61,415 nucleotides of DNA from Gonium pectorale (Eukaryota > Chlorophyta > Chlorophyceae > Chlamydomonadales > Volvocaceae), in the NCBI GenBank assembly GCA_001584585.1, contig LSYV01000048.1:379395-440809 (forward strand). Reading direction: 5' to 3'. A program made the position numbers and the translations under genes. Each line of letters starts with the position of its first letter. The first letter of the stretch is position 1. Under the pieces are notes generated by a model, which did no database searches, was not told the origin of the DNA, and was given only the letters and a program-made list of their open reading frames with translations. Positions 23,572 to 36,000 of the stretch are shown one piece after another.

Positions 23572-25655
23572 ATGGCGCAGCAGCAGCGTTCAACAGTTTC
23601 TATGCGGCATCATTGGTCCTTCCGCGTGTGGCCGCAGCTTCCTTCCGAGCTTGCGGAGCGCATTGTTGAATCCCTGGACTGCAATGAGATCTCAGGAACC
23701 TTTCGACACCTCAACAAGGCCACGGCGGAGCACTTCAGCGGACCGGAGCATACCACCATCCACCTCACAGAGCCGGTGCCGCCCCACGCCTTTGCGGCGC
23801 ACTGGCTCACGCCGGGCGCCATGCGGGGGCTGACTCTGGAGCGGCGCAGGAAGCTGGTGCGCCTGGTGGCGGCCAGCGGTGTGCTGCCCAACATGGAGGT
23901 GGCGCTGCAGGCGGCCGGCTTTGTGGGGGCAGTTGCTGCAGCCTTCATGGCGGCGGCCGGCGCGGGGCAGCTGCCGATGTGCCAGTGGCTCTGGGACTTC
24001 AGCCGCTCCCGCACGGACGATTTGTATGATCCGTGCCGTGCGGAACTCGCTTTGGAGGCGGCTGCTTTCGGTGGCCACCGGCACGTGTGTGAGTGGCTGC
24101 TGGCGATCCGTCGTTCTGCACTGCACAGCCAGGCGATCAATGCAGCCGTGGAAGGCGGACACGTGGCCCTTGCGGAGTGGCTGCTGCAGCAGCACCCCTC
24201 TCGTATCGGCGATGTCTATGGGTACATGGGTGCTGTCGCTCATGGCTGCGACCTGCCGACGCTCCAGCGAGCTTGGCTGCTGCACTTCGGGCGGTCCTTG
24301 GACCTGGACAAGAAAGCAGCCGTGCTCTCCTCTGCAGCTGGCAGCCCTACGCCCGACTGGGCCGCCAAGGTGGAGTGGCTGGAGGCGAAGGGCTGCCCGC
24401 GGAGCGCGGGGGCGGCCATGGAGGCCGCCGGCATGCTCAACAACGACAGTGAGGCGCTGGCCCGCCTGACCTGGCTGCGGGGGCGGGGGTACCCCGTCAA
24501 TGTGGAAGCAGCAGCGGGCGCTGCCACCCGCAGCGGCAACACAGCGGCTGTGCGGTACCTGCTGGCCGAGGTGCCGGAGGGCACTGACGAGGAGAGGGAG
24601 GATACAGTGCATGGTGCCGCGGAGGCCGGGCACCTGGCGGCGCTGCAGGCCCTGCACGCGGCCGGCTGGCCCTTGCACCGGTACAGCTTGTGCCTCCGGG
24701 ACTCTACCCTTTCGGCTGCCAGGCACGGGCACCTGCACGTGCTGGCCTGGCTGCTGGACACGCTGGGCCCCGAGCTGGTGGTGCTGGATGCGGGCCTCTT
24801 TGCCGCCGCTGCCAAATCGGGCAACATGGAGCTGCTGGCGTGGCTGCGGCAGCACGGCTGCCTCTGGGACTTCGGCGCCTACTCGGGGGCGGCGGAGGCG
24901 GGCTGGGTGGCCGCACTGGAATGGCTGGCGGAGCAGGACTGCCCCATGGAGGTGAGGGCAGAGCTGACAGTGCTGGGGGCAACGCGCCTATTGATTGCCG
25001 GGTTGCAAGTGGTTTAGGGGCGCGAATGCAGTGGGGTTGTCGCTGTGACCACTGCTGGGGCCCCTGCATTCCGCTCGCTCACTGCACGCGGCATACATAT
25101 CTAGACCGCTTGCTCACTCCACGCGGCATATGTAGACCGCTTGCTCACTCCACGTAGCATATGTAGACCGCTTGCTCATTCCAAGCGGCATATGTAGGTT
25201 GCTGAAGTCGCACCTTGCAATCTAAGGGCAACCGCGGTGACAGCAAGCGGGCTTTCTGGAGGTACTGATGACAAGTAACCCTCTAGAGCCTTCAGGTCCC
25301 GTAGCCCAGCACACGCATCCTAGGCAGGTAGCAAAAACGGAAATGCAGTACAGAACTAACGGTCCAATACGATACCTTGCAGGAGTGCGGAGATCCATAT
25401 ACCAAGGCCTGCCGCAACGGCGACCTGGCCACCGCGCGCTGCCTGCGGCGGCTGGGCGCGCCGTGGGGCCGGGATGGAAGTGTCTTTATTGACGCCGCTT
25501 CTGAGTACATGGGCTGCGCCCCACGGTCACTGCTGCGCTGGCTGCTGGGGGAGGGCTGCCCCGTGGACGTCGAGGATGTCGAGGAGGTGGAGGATGAGGA
25601 GGTGCTGCGGCTGGTGCGGGAGCACCTGGGCCGCCGGCAGCCCCAGCACGGTTAG
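23572..25655 (+). CDS. F-box-like/ankyrin-like repeat protein, copy B
   Basis: Exons 23572-24951 and 25383-25655 give 550 residues. The N-terminus has the family block WSFRVWPQLP, then an F-box-like segment (SELAERIVESLD, FRHLNKATAEHF) at about residues 22-55. Ankyrin-like units with GHRHVCEWLL, GHVALAEWLL and GHLHVLAWLL follow. The last exon carries one more unit (ACRNGDLATARCLRRLG) and an acidic segment (VEEVEDEEVLRLV). By family analogy it would be an SCF substrate receptor, but this is inferred. The ATG follows a small TTACA triplication at 23550-23563. A TGTAA lies 24 bp after the stop at 25679. Its nearest relative is copy C, 4.4 kb downstream. Confidence 0.85.
25068..25197 (+). repeat. 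31-bp tandem repeat in the intron of copy B
   Basis: About four units of 31 bp, with core GACCGCTTGCTCACTCCACG followed by CGGCATATGTA and a few substitutions. It is confined to the intron of copy B and absent from the introns of A, C and D, so it expanded after the family split. Confidence 0.9.
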
Positions 25656-27980
25656 CAACGGATAGAGCTGTAGTTGCTTGTAAGGAACATGAGTACGCGG
25701 TGGAATGGATTTGGTGATGGCTGAACATCCATTGGGCAGAGGGCAAGATTGGCGGCATAGAAAGCTTTGGATGGGTCGATGACAGCGGAGGGTTTGCTTG
25801 CAGGCAGGGGGCTTGACATTGCGCACGGGAGAGTTGTGTTTGGGAGGGAATTGGGCAAGCGGTTTCGTGCAGCTCCAAGGCGGCTCTCACGCACGGAGGC
25901 TAACGAGTTGCTGACAGCAGGTAGAGGGCTGACAGCGGGGGCGAGCGGTTTCAAGGCGGCGCTCATGGAGACTAGCTTGCTGGCAGGAAGGAGCCGATGT
26001 GCTTCAGGCAGGCAGGCAGGCAGGCAAGGAAGCATGACGACGGAATGTTCCTCCCACTGGACTTGTTAGGCGGGGACGGCACCATCATAGCTTTTAGCAG
26101 TGTCAACCCAACGGCAAGCTGATTGGGGCTAGGATGCGCCGGAATTCTTCTGGCCTTCTCCGTTAGGTTCGGAGTGGTATTCGGGTCGTGTTTGCCCAGT
26201 TGAGCTACTGCCCACCCTACACCGACCCTCCTGTCTTTCTGACAGTCTTGGTGGTCACTGCTTGCATGTGCCTTGACGTAGCTATGGGCCATAGCGGTTG
26301 TTGTGCCACCGGGACCTCGTTCACCAAGGCCAAGGTGGTGGAGGGGATCAGGTCGTAATAGGGTGCAGTGGCTTTTAGGCTTCCTGCATGAACGAAGCAA
26401 GGGCGGGGCGTGAGGGGTGTGTAGAACTATGGGGTTGAGTCGTTGGGCTGAACGGATTGGGCTTCTGTGGGGCCACAGCCTTGGCAAAGCAGCCGGAGGC
26501 TCAGAACCCCATGTGTACGTGCCCCGCTTGCTTGCTTGCTAGCACGCCCCACAAGGTATGGACCTGCTCGGTTGCTGACGGAGCCGACCAGACAAGCGCC
26601 GGAGCACTGGTGTTGCGCTGTGCTGTGTTGCCCGGGTTTGCTTGGATGGTGGTGCATTTGGTTGAATACTTAAGAGACGGTGTGGTCGTGACTCATGCCG
26701 CCGCTGTGGCCACCAGAAGTGCGTGTCCGGACTGTGCAGCGGTGGTCAGAGGTGGCGCGCAGGCGGTGTTGGTGCTTGGGTCTTGGTAGGTGGGACGACG
26801 ACATGATGGGCGAGCTGGCGAGTGGCTTGCTAACGTCTGTAGATGACGGCCCCGCCCGCAAGGGGCGTCAGGAATAATATGAAGATCAGGTACTGTCAGC
26901 TCGTTGCAAACAAAGCTGTTGATTGCCAGTCGTGCAAACCGTATCCATCTCGAGGCTGGCAGCCCCTAGTGAGACGGGCATATACCGCCGGCAGTTCATT
27001 CCTGTTGTTATGGTTGTCCATTGGCTTTTGTAAGAGCCACCGCATCTTATCAAGAGCCCCCACCTACCCCCATGCATGCAGCGCCCTTGCCAGGGCCCGG
27101 GCCCTGGCCATACATACGGTACTCGCTTGTCTTGGTCTGCGGGCCTGCAGCAGGTGTCAGAGGGCTTCTCAAAGCCAATTGCTAGGCGGGGGTGTAGAGC
27201 CGCAGTAGTGGAGCCGGTGCAGGGCAGCAGGAGGTAGCGCTTTTCTTGGGAAGACACAGGAGGCAGAATAAGCATGCGGCGGAGGTGTAGAAAACAGCCA
27301 GGCTGAGGGCGGGTGGTTTGTGTTGCTCCGTCAGCTTTGCCCACCTGGTGATGCACGTAGTCGCCCATGTTTATGCTGCCGGGCGTGTTGCTGGCAGGTG
27401 CAGTCCATTCATTACCGGTGGGTTTGGCAGGTCGTCAAAGCCTTCGGTTGTCGGGTCACCTCGGTTGGGCGTGCACAGGAGACGCCCCTGGGCCTGCAGG
27501 TGCACCGTCCGCTGCATTGTTGGGCCTTTGGGGTTCGTCTATCGTCTGTTTACTTTTTGCTGGGCTTCTCCCTCCTCGTTTTGGCGATTACTATGACGTG
27601 TGCCCCTTGGGTTGTAGGTGCCACCATGCCGGCGGCCAGCTACGATCCGCACTAGGTTCGCACCATGGGGGCTGTTCCGCTGGAGTCCTCTCCCCTCCGC
27701 CACACAGCCTCCCTCCCCGACCTTCCAGCCGCGTCGCACCTAGACCAACGGGAGCGGGTGGTGGGTCTGGATGTGTATCATGCCGTACGGCGACCCCGGC
27801 GTGTCGATGCCGTTTCCAAGGCCTCACCTTCAACCATTCATCTTGCCCTTGATCCCGTCGCAACTGTTGACAGCGTCGGCAACGTATGCTCCGTTCCCCG
27901 ACTGGTAGCTTCAAATCCTGTGACTTCGCGTCTTCTCAAAATTCATCGGTTTAAGCTTACAGATTCAAAAGGGAAACGCA
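25656..27980. other. Flanks between F-box copies B and C
   Basis: No independent gene seen. The part near 25790-25890 is similar to 30090-30180 downstream of copy C (shared block TTGGGCAAGC and flanking sequence). The part near 27430-27740 is similar to the region upstream of copy B. The interval therefore holds the 3' flank of one duplicate and the 5' flank of the next. Confidence 0.55.
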
Positions 27981-29965
27981 ATGACGATGGTGCAGCAGCA
28001 GCCTGCGGCGAATCCGATGCCGCATCATTGGTCCTTCCGCGTGTGGCCGCAGCTGCTCCCGGAGCTGGCGGAGCGCATCGTGGACGGTCTATCCCACAAT
28101 GAAGTCTCAGGGACGCTTCGCCATCTCAACAAGGCCACGTCGGAGCACTTTAGCGGCCCGCAGCACACCACCATCCAGCTCTCGGAGCCGGTGCCGCCCC
28201 ACGCCTTCGCGGCGCAGTGGCTCACGCCGGGAGCCACGCGGGGTCTGAAGCTGGATCAGCGCAGGAAACTGGTGTGCCTCGTGGCGGCGAGCGGCGTGCT
28301 GCCCAACATGGAGGTGGCGCTGCAGGCGGCCGGCTTTGTGGGGGCAGTTGCTGCAGCCTTCATGGCGGCGGCCGGCGCGGGGCAGCTGCCGATGTGCCAG
28401 TGGCTCTGGGGCTACAGCAGCAGCTGCGCTGGGACCCCCCTGGATGCGTATAGTGCGGAGGACGCTTTGAACGCTGCTGCTGGCGGTGGCCACCGGCACG
28501 TGTGTGAGTGGCTGCTGGTTGCTGACTTTGACGCCCTACGGGAGCGGACGATGTATGCAGCCCTGAGAGGTGGCCACGCGGACCTCGCGGAGTGGTTGCT
28601 CCAGTCGGACCCCACTCTCATTGGCAGTACCTATGTGTACCTATGCAACGTGGCTCACGGCTGCGACCTTCCCAGCCTCAAACGTGCTTGGCTGCGTTTT
28701 GGGCCGTCCTTGGGCCTGGACAGGAAAGCAGCCGTGCTCAACTATGCGGCCGGCAGCCCCATGCCCGGCTGGGCCGCCAAGGTGGAGTGGCTGGAGGCGC
28801 AGGGCTGCACGTACAGCCCGGATGCAGCAGTGTACGCCGCCGTCCAGCCAGACCACGGCGAGGCGCTGACCCGCCTGACCTGGCTGCTGGAGAAGAGGTA
28901 TTCAGTCGATGAGGATGCAGTATGCCTCATCGCCAGTGACTTGGCTCGCAGAGGCAACATGACGGCACTGCAGTACCTGCTGGCAGAGTTGCCTATGGGC
29001 AATGACAGATGCAGGCAGTGTCTAGTGTCTAGTGCGGCAGATGGTGGGCAACTGGCGGTGCTGCAGGCCCTGCATGCGGCAGGCTGGCCCATACACCAGT
29101 ACAGCTTGCACCTCCAGGCGGGTACCCTCCTGGCTGCCAGGCACGGGCACCTACACGTGCTGGCCTGGCTGCTGGACACGCTGGGCCCAGCAGCGGTGGT
29201 GCTGAATGCGGAGCTCTTCGCCGCAGCTGCCAAGTCGGGCAACATGGAGCTGCTGGCCTGGCTGCGGCAGCGCGGCTGCGCCTGGGACTTCGGCGCCTAC
29301 TCGGGGGCGGCGGAGGCGGGCTGGGTGGCGGCACTGGAATGGCTGGCGGAGCAGGGCTGCCCCATGGAGGTGAGGGCAGAGTTCGTGTTGTCGGGGACAG
29401 AGGCCAGCAGGTTGCAGGGTCATGCCGGGGGCCGCTGTAATTGCAGTGGGGCAGGTGCTGTGGCCAATGGGGCCTCTGTGTCCTGCTCCATGCGGCACAT
29501 GTATGGGGACTGATGTTGGAGGCACCTAGCTTGCAGGTACGTACATTGAAGCTGGTGTAAGCGTGAGTGAATCTTGCTCCGGGTCCAGTACATAGCCCAG
29601 CATTTCCTAGGCAGGTAGCAAACTCGGAGTTGCGGTACAGCACTGACGGCCCATCCACCACCGTGCAGGAGAGCGGGCAGCCCTACATCAATGCCTGCCG
29701 CAACGGCGACCTGGCCACCCTGCGCTGCCTGCGGCGGCTGGGCGTGCCCTGGGGCCCGGATGACGGGAGTGTCTTTCTTGCCGCTGCCAAGGGACACACG
29801 CACATGGGAGCAGCCCAACTGCCGCTGCTGCGCTGGCTGCTGGAGGAGGGCTGCCCCGTGGACAACGAGGCTGTCGAGGAGGAGGTGGAGGATGAGGAGG
29901 TGCTGCGGTTGGTGCGGGAGCACCTGGCCTTTGGCAGCCCCAGCTCGGCTAGAGACGACGGATAG
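27981..29965 (+). CDS. F-box-like/ankyrin-like repeat protein, copy C
   Basis: Exons 27981-29369 and 29669-29965 give 561 residues. Layout as in copy B: WSFRVWPQLL, an F-box-like segment (PELAERIVDGLS, LRHLNKATSEHF), then ankyrin-like repeats and a final exon with ACRNGDLATLRCLRRLG and an acidic stretch (EEEVEDEEVLRLV). A block of about 120 bp around 28300-28420 is almost identical to copy B (23885-23995), which points to recent duplication or gene conversion. The start is the first in-frame ATG (MTMVQQQ). Function as an SCF adaptor is inferred from domain type only. Confidence 0.85.
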
Positions 29966-32900
29966 CGGCGATGGTGCTATGGGCGTGTGCCGGAATGGGT
30001 CTGAGGAGATGGCAATGATCCCACGGTCAAGTGTGGTGGCACAGGGGGCTTCCGGCCGTCCTTGGCAGCGGGGATTTCATCACTGCAGGCAGGGTCGATC
30101 GTTGAAGGAGTCAGGGGTTGTGTTGGGGAAGGGGGTTGGGCAAGCCGCTTTGTGCTTTCAAGGCAAGGCTCACGGAGACTATCAGACCGGTGGAGGGCTA
30201 TGTTATTCAGACAGGCAGGGAAACCACGGGACCCCACCTACCCCCCAAACGCATGGTAGGGGTTGGGGCATGTATGGCATGGCATCATTGGGGTCGAACC
30301 TATGGCAAGCAGGTCCTCCTGTGTCATCCGTGGCTAAGCCTTTTCCTGTCTTACAGGAAGGTTGGGACCAGCATCTGCAAGGGGTCCCTCAACTTGTGTT
30401 ATTAGATAGAAATGGAGTGGTCATATCCTTTTGCGGTCCGCTTCCTGCCCACACACACCTTGTCCTGAGGCTTGATGGGTACATGGCAGGCCTCTATCTT
30501 CAGTTCCAAGTTCTTACTCTGCATGCCCCCTCCGGGCACCCGCATGCAACCTCAGAGCGGGTGCAAGCTCCTGGGGAGGGGTGGGGTGGTGCTTTTGCTT
30601 GCCCCTCACGATACATCTGACAGTTAGGGAGCCGGTCGCACACTCCAGCTCCAGTAGCCCAGCAGAGTATGGATTGGTTACGTTGCCAGTTTTGGAGAAC
30701 GCCACTTTGCAAGCGCGCATCAGAATGCAAATGTGTGCGGTACGGCAAATGTACGGCATACTGCGTGCGTTATGTGGCTGGTGGCGCATAGGGGGCGCGT
30801 GGTAGTCTTCTTCCCAGTTCTTCTGGGAGCCCGTTGGCCGGGTTCACAAGCTTCGTTTCCCTTCTCTGCTCTCTCCGCTTCTATGTGCCAACCGTACCAT
30901 CGTGCAGGTTTGCACGGGTGCCTGCCGGCCCTGAAGCATGGACTTGAGCAGGGCCAGCCTGGCCATCTTCCGTCAGGGCGTTTGTTCGGCCGGCCGAACG
31001 ATACGTATGAGCTTGCTGACATGGGGTTCTAGGGGCTCCGGTGGTTGGGAGGATAAGCTGTAAGATCGCCCATCTGGTGTGCGTGTCTGCGCTGCCGCAT
31101 CAACTTGCAACGCACTAACGCTGCTTGGGCAGCCCTGGAGATCGCGACCCACATAGGGGCCACCGGCAAGTCGAGCGGGTGGAGCACACAGGCGGCTGCA
31201 TGGGGAGCGTCGGCAGGTCGAGGAGAGTGGATAGGCTCGGGAGTGGGGAGGGACTTGGAGCAGCGGACGGGATCTATCATACTCAACCGCAAAAATTACA
31301 GAAATCTGTGTCTGAGGGAGCGCGCCCGCATACCCCAACAGAACGACCCGCAACGCCGTAAGTCCACTGTTTTAGCCGGTGCGATGCTAGCTATGTGGCC
31401 ATGTGGGCGTGTCATATGTCTTGCTCTGTACCCGCCCTCCCTACTGGAAACGCCGCGCCTTTGGGCGCATATGACCATAGAGGCGGGCTCCCTCTTTCGC
31501 TGCAGGTTTCTCTTTTTTTTGCGCTAACTGTGAGAGAGGTAGGCCGGGATGGCGCGCCAGGACCTCCTTGGTGATGCTTGTGACGGTGTACTTACCATCT
31601 ACCCATGGCCACACCGGCTTTGACGGGTACCTGTAACATCTGTAACATCTGTAAGGAGGCGAGCGAATGCCTTCGCATGGACCAACATGCTGCACCATGC
31701 ATGCGTGTCACGCCGCGTCGAGCTGCTGGCATGAGCGGGGCCCCTCAGATGGCTGGGGGGCTGGATGCTGTGCGATTTTGGGTACTTGAATAGTGCGCAG
31801 GGGTTCGGCCCTGAGAAGCATACTTTTGCGGTTCTTGCCGTACGGGTGGTTTCTCTCACGACAATACACACTGATCCCACGAACCGTTCAGGTTCTTTCT
31901 CAAGTTTGCATGTCATGTCTCGTTGACGCACGGCAATTCGGTGGCACGGCTAACCACCACAATCGTCTGCTGTGGAGGGACTACCGCGGCAAGCCTCGCT
32001 CAGCTCTATTCAGGAGTGCTTGCTTCGTCACGTGGACGCCTGACAAGGCCTATACGGCGGGCCCGCAGCACCCGGCCGTACAGGGGCGTGTGCACGCCCA
32101 GGATGTAAGCAGATTGGAAGGGCGGTTTCCCATCTCATGAGCATATCTTTGCCGGTCGGGAAAACGGGGATGGCGATCCTACCGATGGCAGCGACAGCAT
32201 CATGCCCGCTCTGTGTGTCCCCACGACGCCACGTCGGTGTGTCACGTTGCGCTTTTCTTTCGTGTTCTGGGCCTCACGGCTAAGACAACGGGTGTTTCAT
32301 CCATTATGCTATAGCGGGTCGAGAGCCAATCGGCTCATGTGGCCTGCAGCCCCTCTGGGGAGCCTGTAATCTGGTGTGATCGGCGTGGCCGCGCCGTGAG
32401 CCGGTTATTGCGTTCACCCCTATCCACTAAGCTGTCCCACTGCGGAGCCTGGTAATGCGTTGAGCGAACGAGCGCATGCAGCTGTTGCAGGGAAGGTTCA
32501 GGTAGGGCATGGGGGGTATGACGGGTTGTCGTGGGAGGAGCGAGCTGATGATTGGTACGTTGAATCTTGTTTTGCAGTGACAAGTTGCATCCCTGTTCAA
32601 CTGAGCAAGACACGTCACACACGTATGTTGGGGTTGGGTTGGGTGGTTGCCCGTGCGTGCACCTGGTGGACCTGCTGAACCTGTGCCCCCGAGTAGCAGT
32701 ACAAACCGTACGGCCCGATTTCGCCAGGCATGCATATGCGTCGCTATTGCACTGTGTCCAGATATTGTGTTGCAGCTGCGAACAATCAGACAATTATGGG
32801 GTGGTATTCGCGCTTGCCGTGAGCCTTAGGCAAATCGGCGAAAGTACCTGGACCGTTCAAAGTGAATGCACGAACGTTACTAAACACCCGGAACAAGTTC

Positions 32901-33028
32901 AAGGCGCGTGCTAGCCTGACGCGTCAGGACTTATGGGCCTCGGGGCAGCCGCGCATTGACTGCGACAAAGTACCACCTGTACATACGGGTAGATACCTGT
33001 AGCCTCACGACTCTCCACTCGCTCTCAG
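29966..33028. other. Intergenic stretch, no gene seen
   Basis: The 5' part is the 3' flank of copy C. A partial dispersed repeat lies at 32075-32185. Open frames in this interval are short and lack recognisable features. Confidence 0.4.
32075..32185 (+). repeat. Dispersed repeat family, partial copy 2
   Basis: Shares with 12099-12317 and 59938-60195 the blocks CAGGGGCGTGTGC and TTTCCCATCT, then a CATATCTTTGCCGGT-like block and GGGGATGGCGATCCTACC. The middle is diverged and the outer ends are missing. Confidence 0.7.
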
Positions 33029-36000
33029 CTTGGCACGCGCGGGAAAAGGGTGAAGGAAGATGTCCGGGGGCGGGTTCGACAGCAAGGTGACGACGAGGAA
33101 GAAAGGTATGTCTCGTCTGCATCTTTGTTGCAAAGTCATGAGGTTTTGACCCGGGGCCGACCTGGCGTCATGGCATGTGGCCTGACCGAGCCTCTCCACC
33201 CCCGAACAGGCGTGCGGCTATGCATGCTGGTATCTGATTCCAACTCATGCAAGTCGGCTTATCGGTGGGTAACTTGTCCGTCCGCGGGCAAGGGCTAACG
33301 GAGGGACGGGTTTCGTGCGGCACGTATACGAAGCTCTCAACTGCTTGTCCTGTCATGCGCTTCGCACCTCAAGCTGCTGTGTACCATTACCGCCCCAACC
33401 CCCTAAAGCAGCTGCGCCACATGCCGCTGTTGCCCTTGCTCCCTTAGCTCATCGAACTCTTGGCTTCTGCACCTCCTCCATCCGCTCCGCACACCGCCCG
33501 ACCCCCGACCCCCGCTTGTCTCGTCTCCCACTCCGCCGCGGCAACACTGCTAGGAACTCTTCCCTGCCCTTCTCATCAACTCCCCTCGCCCCCCTGTCGA
33601 CTACCTCCCTCTCTGTCCGCAGCTTTGTCAAGGCCTTTCTGATGCCCTCCCTGGACGAGCTGCATCTGGTGACCGCCATCGGCAGCGAGGGCTACCGGCA
33701 GGCGGCGCAGCTGCGGCAGCGCGAAATCGTGGAGCCCGAGCTGCAGGATTGCGTGGTGCACCATGTGAGCGGGGAGGCGAGGGCTTGGGCGTTGAGGACC
33801 GTTGTGCTACCGGGGCGGGGAAGGAGGAGCTGGGGTGGGCCGCAGTGCGGTCGGGAGGAGGGCGCAGGAGGATCTGTGATGGGCTGGGGGCCTTGGGAAG
33901 TGCCACGCTACCGCTACCCCTTCTCCGACGCCCCGACCCGCTTCCTGTTTCACGGTGGGCTTCGAAGACAGCCATGAGCCCGGGAGCGAGCGGGGCGGGC
34001 CTTGGGGACCGCCTTAACGGGCTTGCGATGGCGGCAGCGTAGCCTTAGCACGCTGACGGCAGCGCTGCGATGCCAGGCCCCGGACCGCATTGGGCCCGGG
34101 AGCGGACGGTGCGGGGACGAATGACTGGAGGTGGCCGCATTGTGGTCGGGGTTCAAGACGCGAATGGAGACCCTGGAGCGCAACTTGAGGTGTAGGGCTG
34201 CATGTTGGTTTACCGTACTGGGCGGGCTTGGGATTACGAGCAGTTAGGGCGTCACGGAGGGGGCGGGGGAGTCGGGTCGGCAGGGGCAGAGGCAGCCGCT
34301 GGGCCGCACAACCCATACTCTGACTTTCAGTGGAGCCACAGGTGTCTGCGACATAAGGTGGCATACATTGCGGTTGCAGAGGGCGTGCTCCCGGTAGACT
34401 CGTGTCGGTGCGGTTGCGTGCATGTGCCCAATCGAAGAACCATAGTTCGGAGCAGGGACAAGGGCGTACGGCAGGCGGTGCGGGGCGCCCCGGGCCAAAC
34501 CCGACACCGCTGCGTGGTCTGCCATGTGTGTGGGTTTAGACGGGCCGCGGCATGGCGGTGCGGCTAAACGGCCAGTGGGGCGGTTGCATGGGGGGGCTCA
34601 GTCTTCATCGCCGCGCGCCGCCCACCCACCAGCTGAACCTTCAACTACGCCCCCACATCAAATGTATCCACCGGCCAAATCATCGGGCCGGAGGGGCTCC
34701 GCTTTGTCCCTCCTTTTCGCTTCTGCAATTACTGGGGCGGCTCACGCCCAAGGCACCNNNNNNNNNNNNNNNNNNNNNNNNNNNNNNNNNNNNNNNNNNN
34801 NNNNNNNNNNNNNNNNNNNNNNNNNNNNNNNNNNNNNNNNNNNNNNNNNNNNNNNNNNNNNNNNNNNNNNNNNNNNNNNNNNNNNNNNNNNNNNNNNNNN
34901 NNNNNNNNNNNNNNNNNNNNNNNNNNNNNNNNNNNNNNNNNNNNNNNNNNNNNNNNNNNNNNNNNNNNNNNNNNNNNNNNNNNNNNNNNNNNNNNNNNNN
35001 NNNNNNNNNNNNNNNNNNNNNNNNNNNNNNNNNNNNNNNNNNNNNNNNNNNNNNNNNNNNNNNNNNNNNNNNNNNNNNNNNNNNNNNNNNNNNNNNNNNN
35101 NNNNNNNNNNNNNNNNNNNNNNNNNNNNNNNNNNNNNNNNNNNNNNNNNNNNNNNNNNNNNNNNNNNNNNNNNNNNNNNNNNNNNNNNNNNNNNNNNNNN
35201 NNNNNNNNNNNNNNNNNNNNNNNNNNNNNNNNNNNNNNNNNNNNNNNNNNNNNNNNNNNNNNNNNNNNNNNNNNNNNNNNNNNNNNNNNNNNNNNNNNNN
35301 NNNNNNNNNNNNNNNNNNNNNNNNNNNNNNNNNNNNNNNNNNNNNNNNNNNNNNNNNNNNNNNNNNNNNNNNACCGTCAGGTTGTGCTCAAGGAGGATGA
35401 TTACACGCTGTACGAGAGCCTGGGGCGCTATGTCAGCAGTGTCGTACGGCCGCACATCATCTTCATGGGCTCGACCAACCTGTGTGAGTGGTATATGCCC
35501 TGGGAGGGGAGGGAATGGGAGGGGAGGGAATGGGAGGGGAGGGGAACGGAGCATGCAAACCCGGCGGGGGGAGGTGTAGGGACTCCAGTGGGAAGCAGGG
35601 CCGTTCCCCAAGGTGGCCGGGTTGAGCGAGCGCGTGAACCTGGGTTCCTCCGCTTTCTGTGTCGCGAACAATGTTGGCTGTTGCGGGCAGGGAGCTGTGG
35701 GTTCGCTAACGGACATTGGGTGGCATGAGTTGCAGGGGGCAATGGGTGGCCAGAGTCAGGCCGGCGTGTAGGCTTCGATCACGGCGCCCGGCGGTCCCGC
35801 GGCACTGGCTAGTGGCGGCGCGCGGGAGGCGGTCGATCGGGTCTGCGGGTTGCGGACCCCGGTGACTAGCCGCCTCCTGCTCGCCACCGAGCTCGCAACC
35901 CCAGATCGGTGCCCGGCCCCGACAGCTGCCTACCCATGAGACACACTCCTCTCTCAGCACCCAGCGCATAACTCACCTCCATCCATCCCCCCCCCCCACC

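Noticed and set aside
25068..25197. CRISPR-like regular repeats
   Set aside because: The units abut without unique spacers and lie in a eukaryotic intron; it is an ordinary tandem repeat.
33060..33105. ATG starting MSGGGFDSK as first exon of the USP-like gene
   Set aside because: Its phase at the donor does not fit the acceptor at 33623 and leads to an early stop; kept only as an open question.
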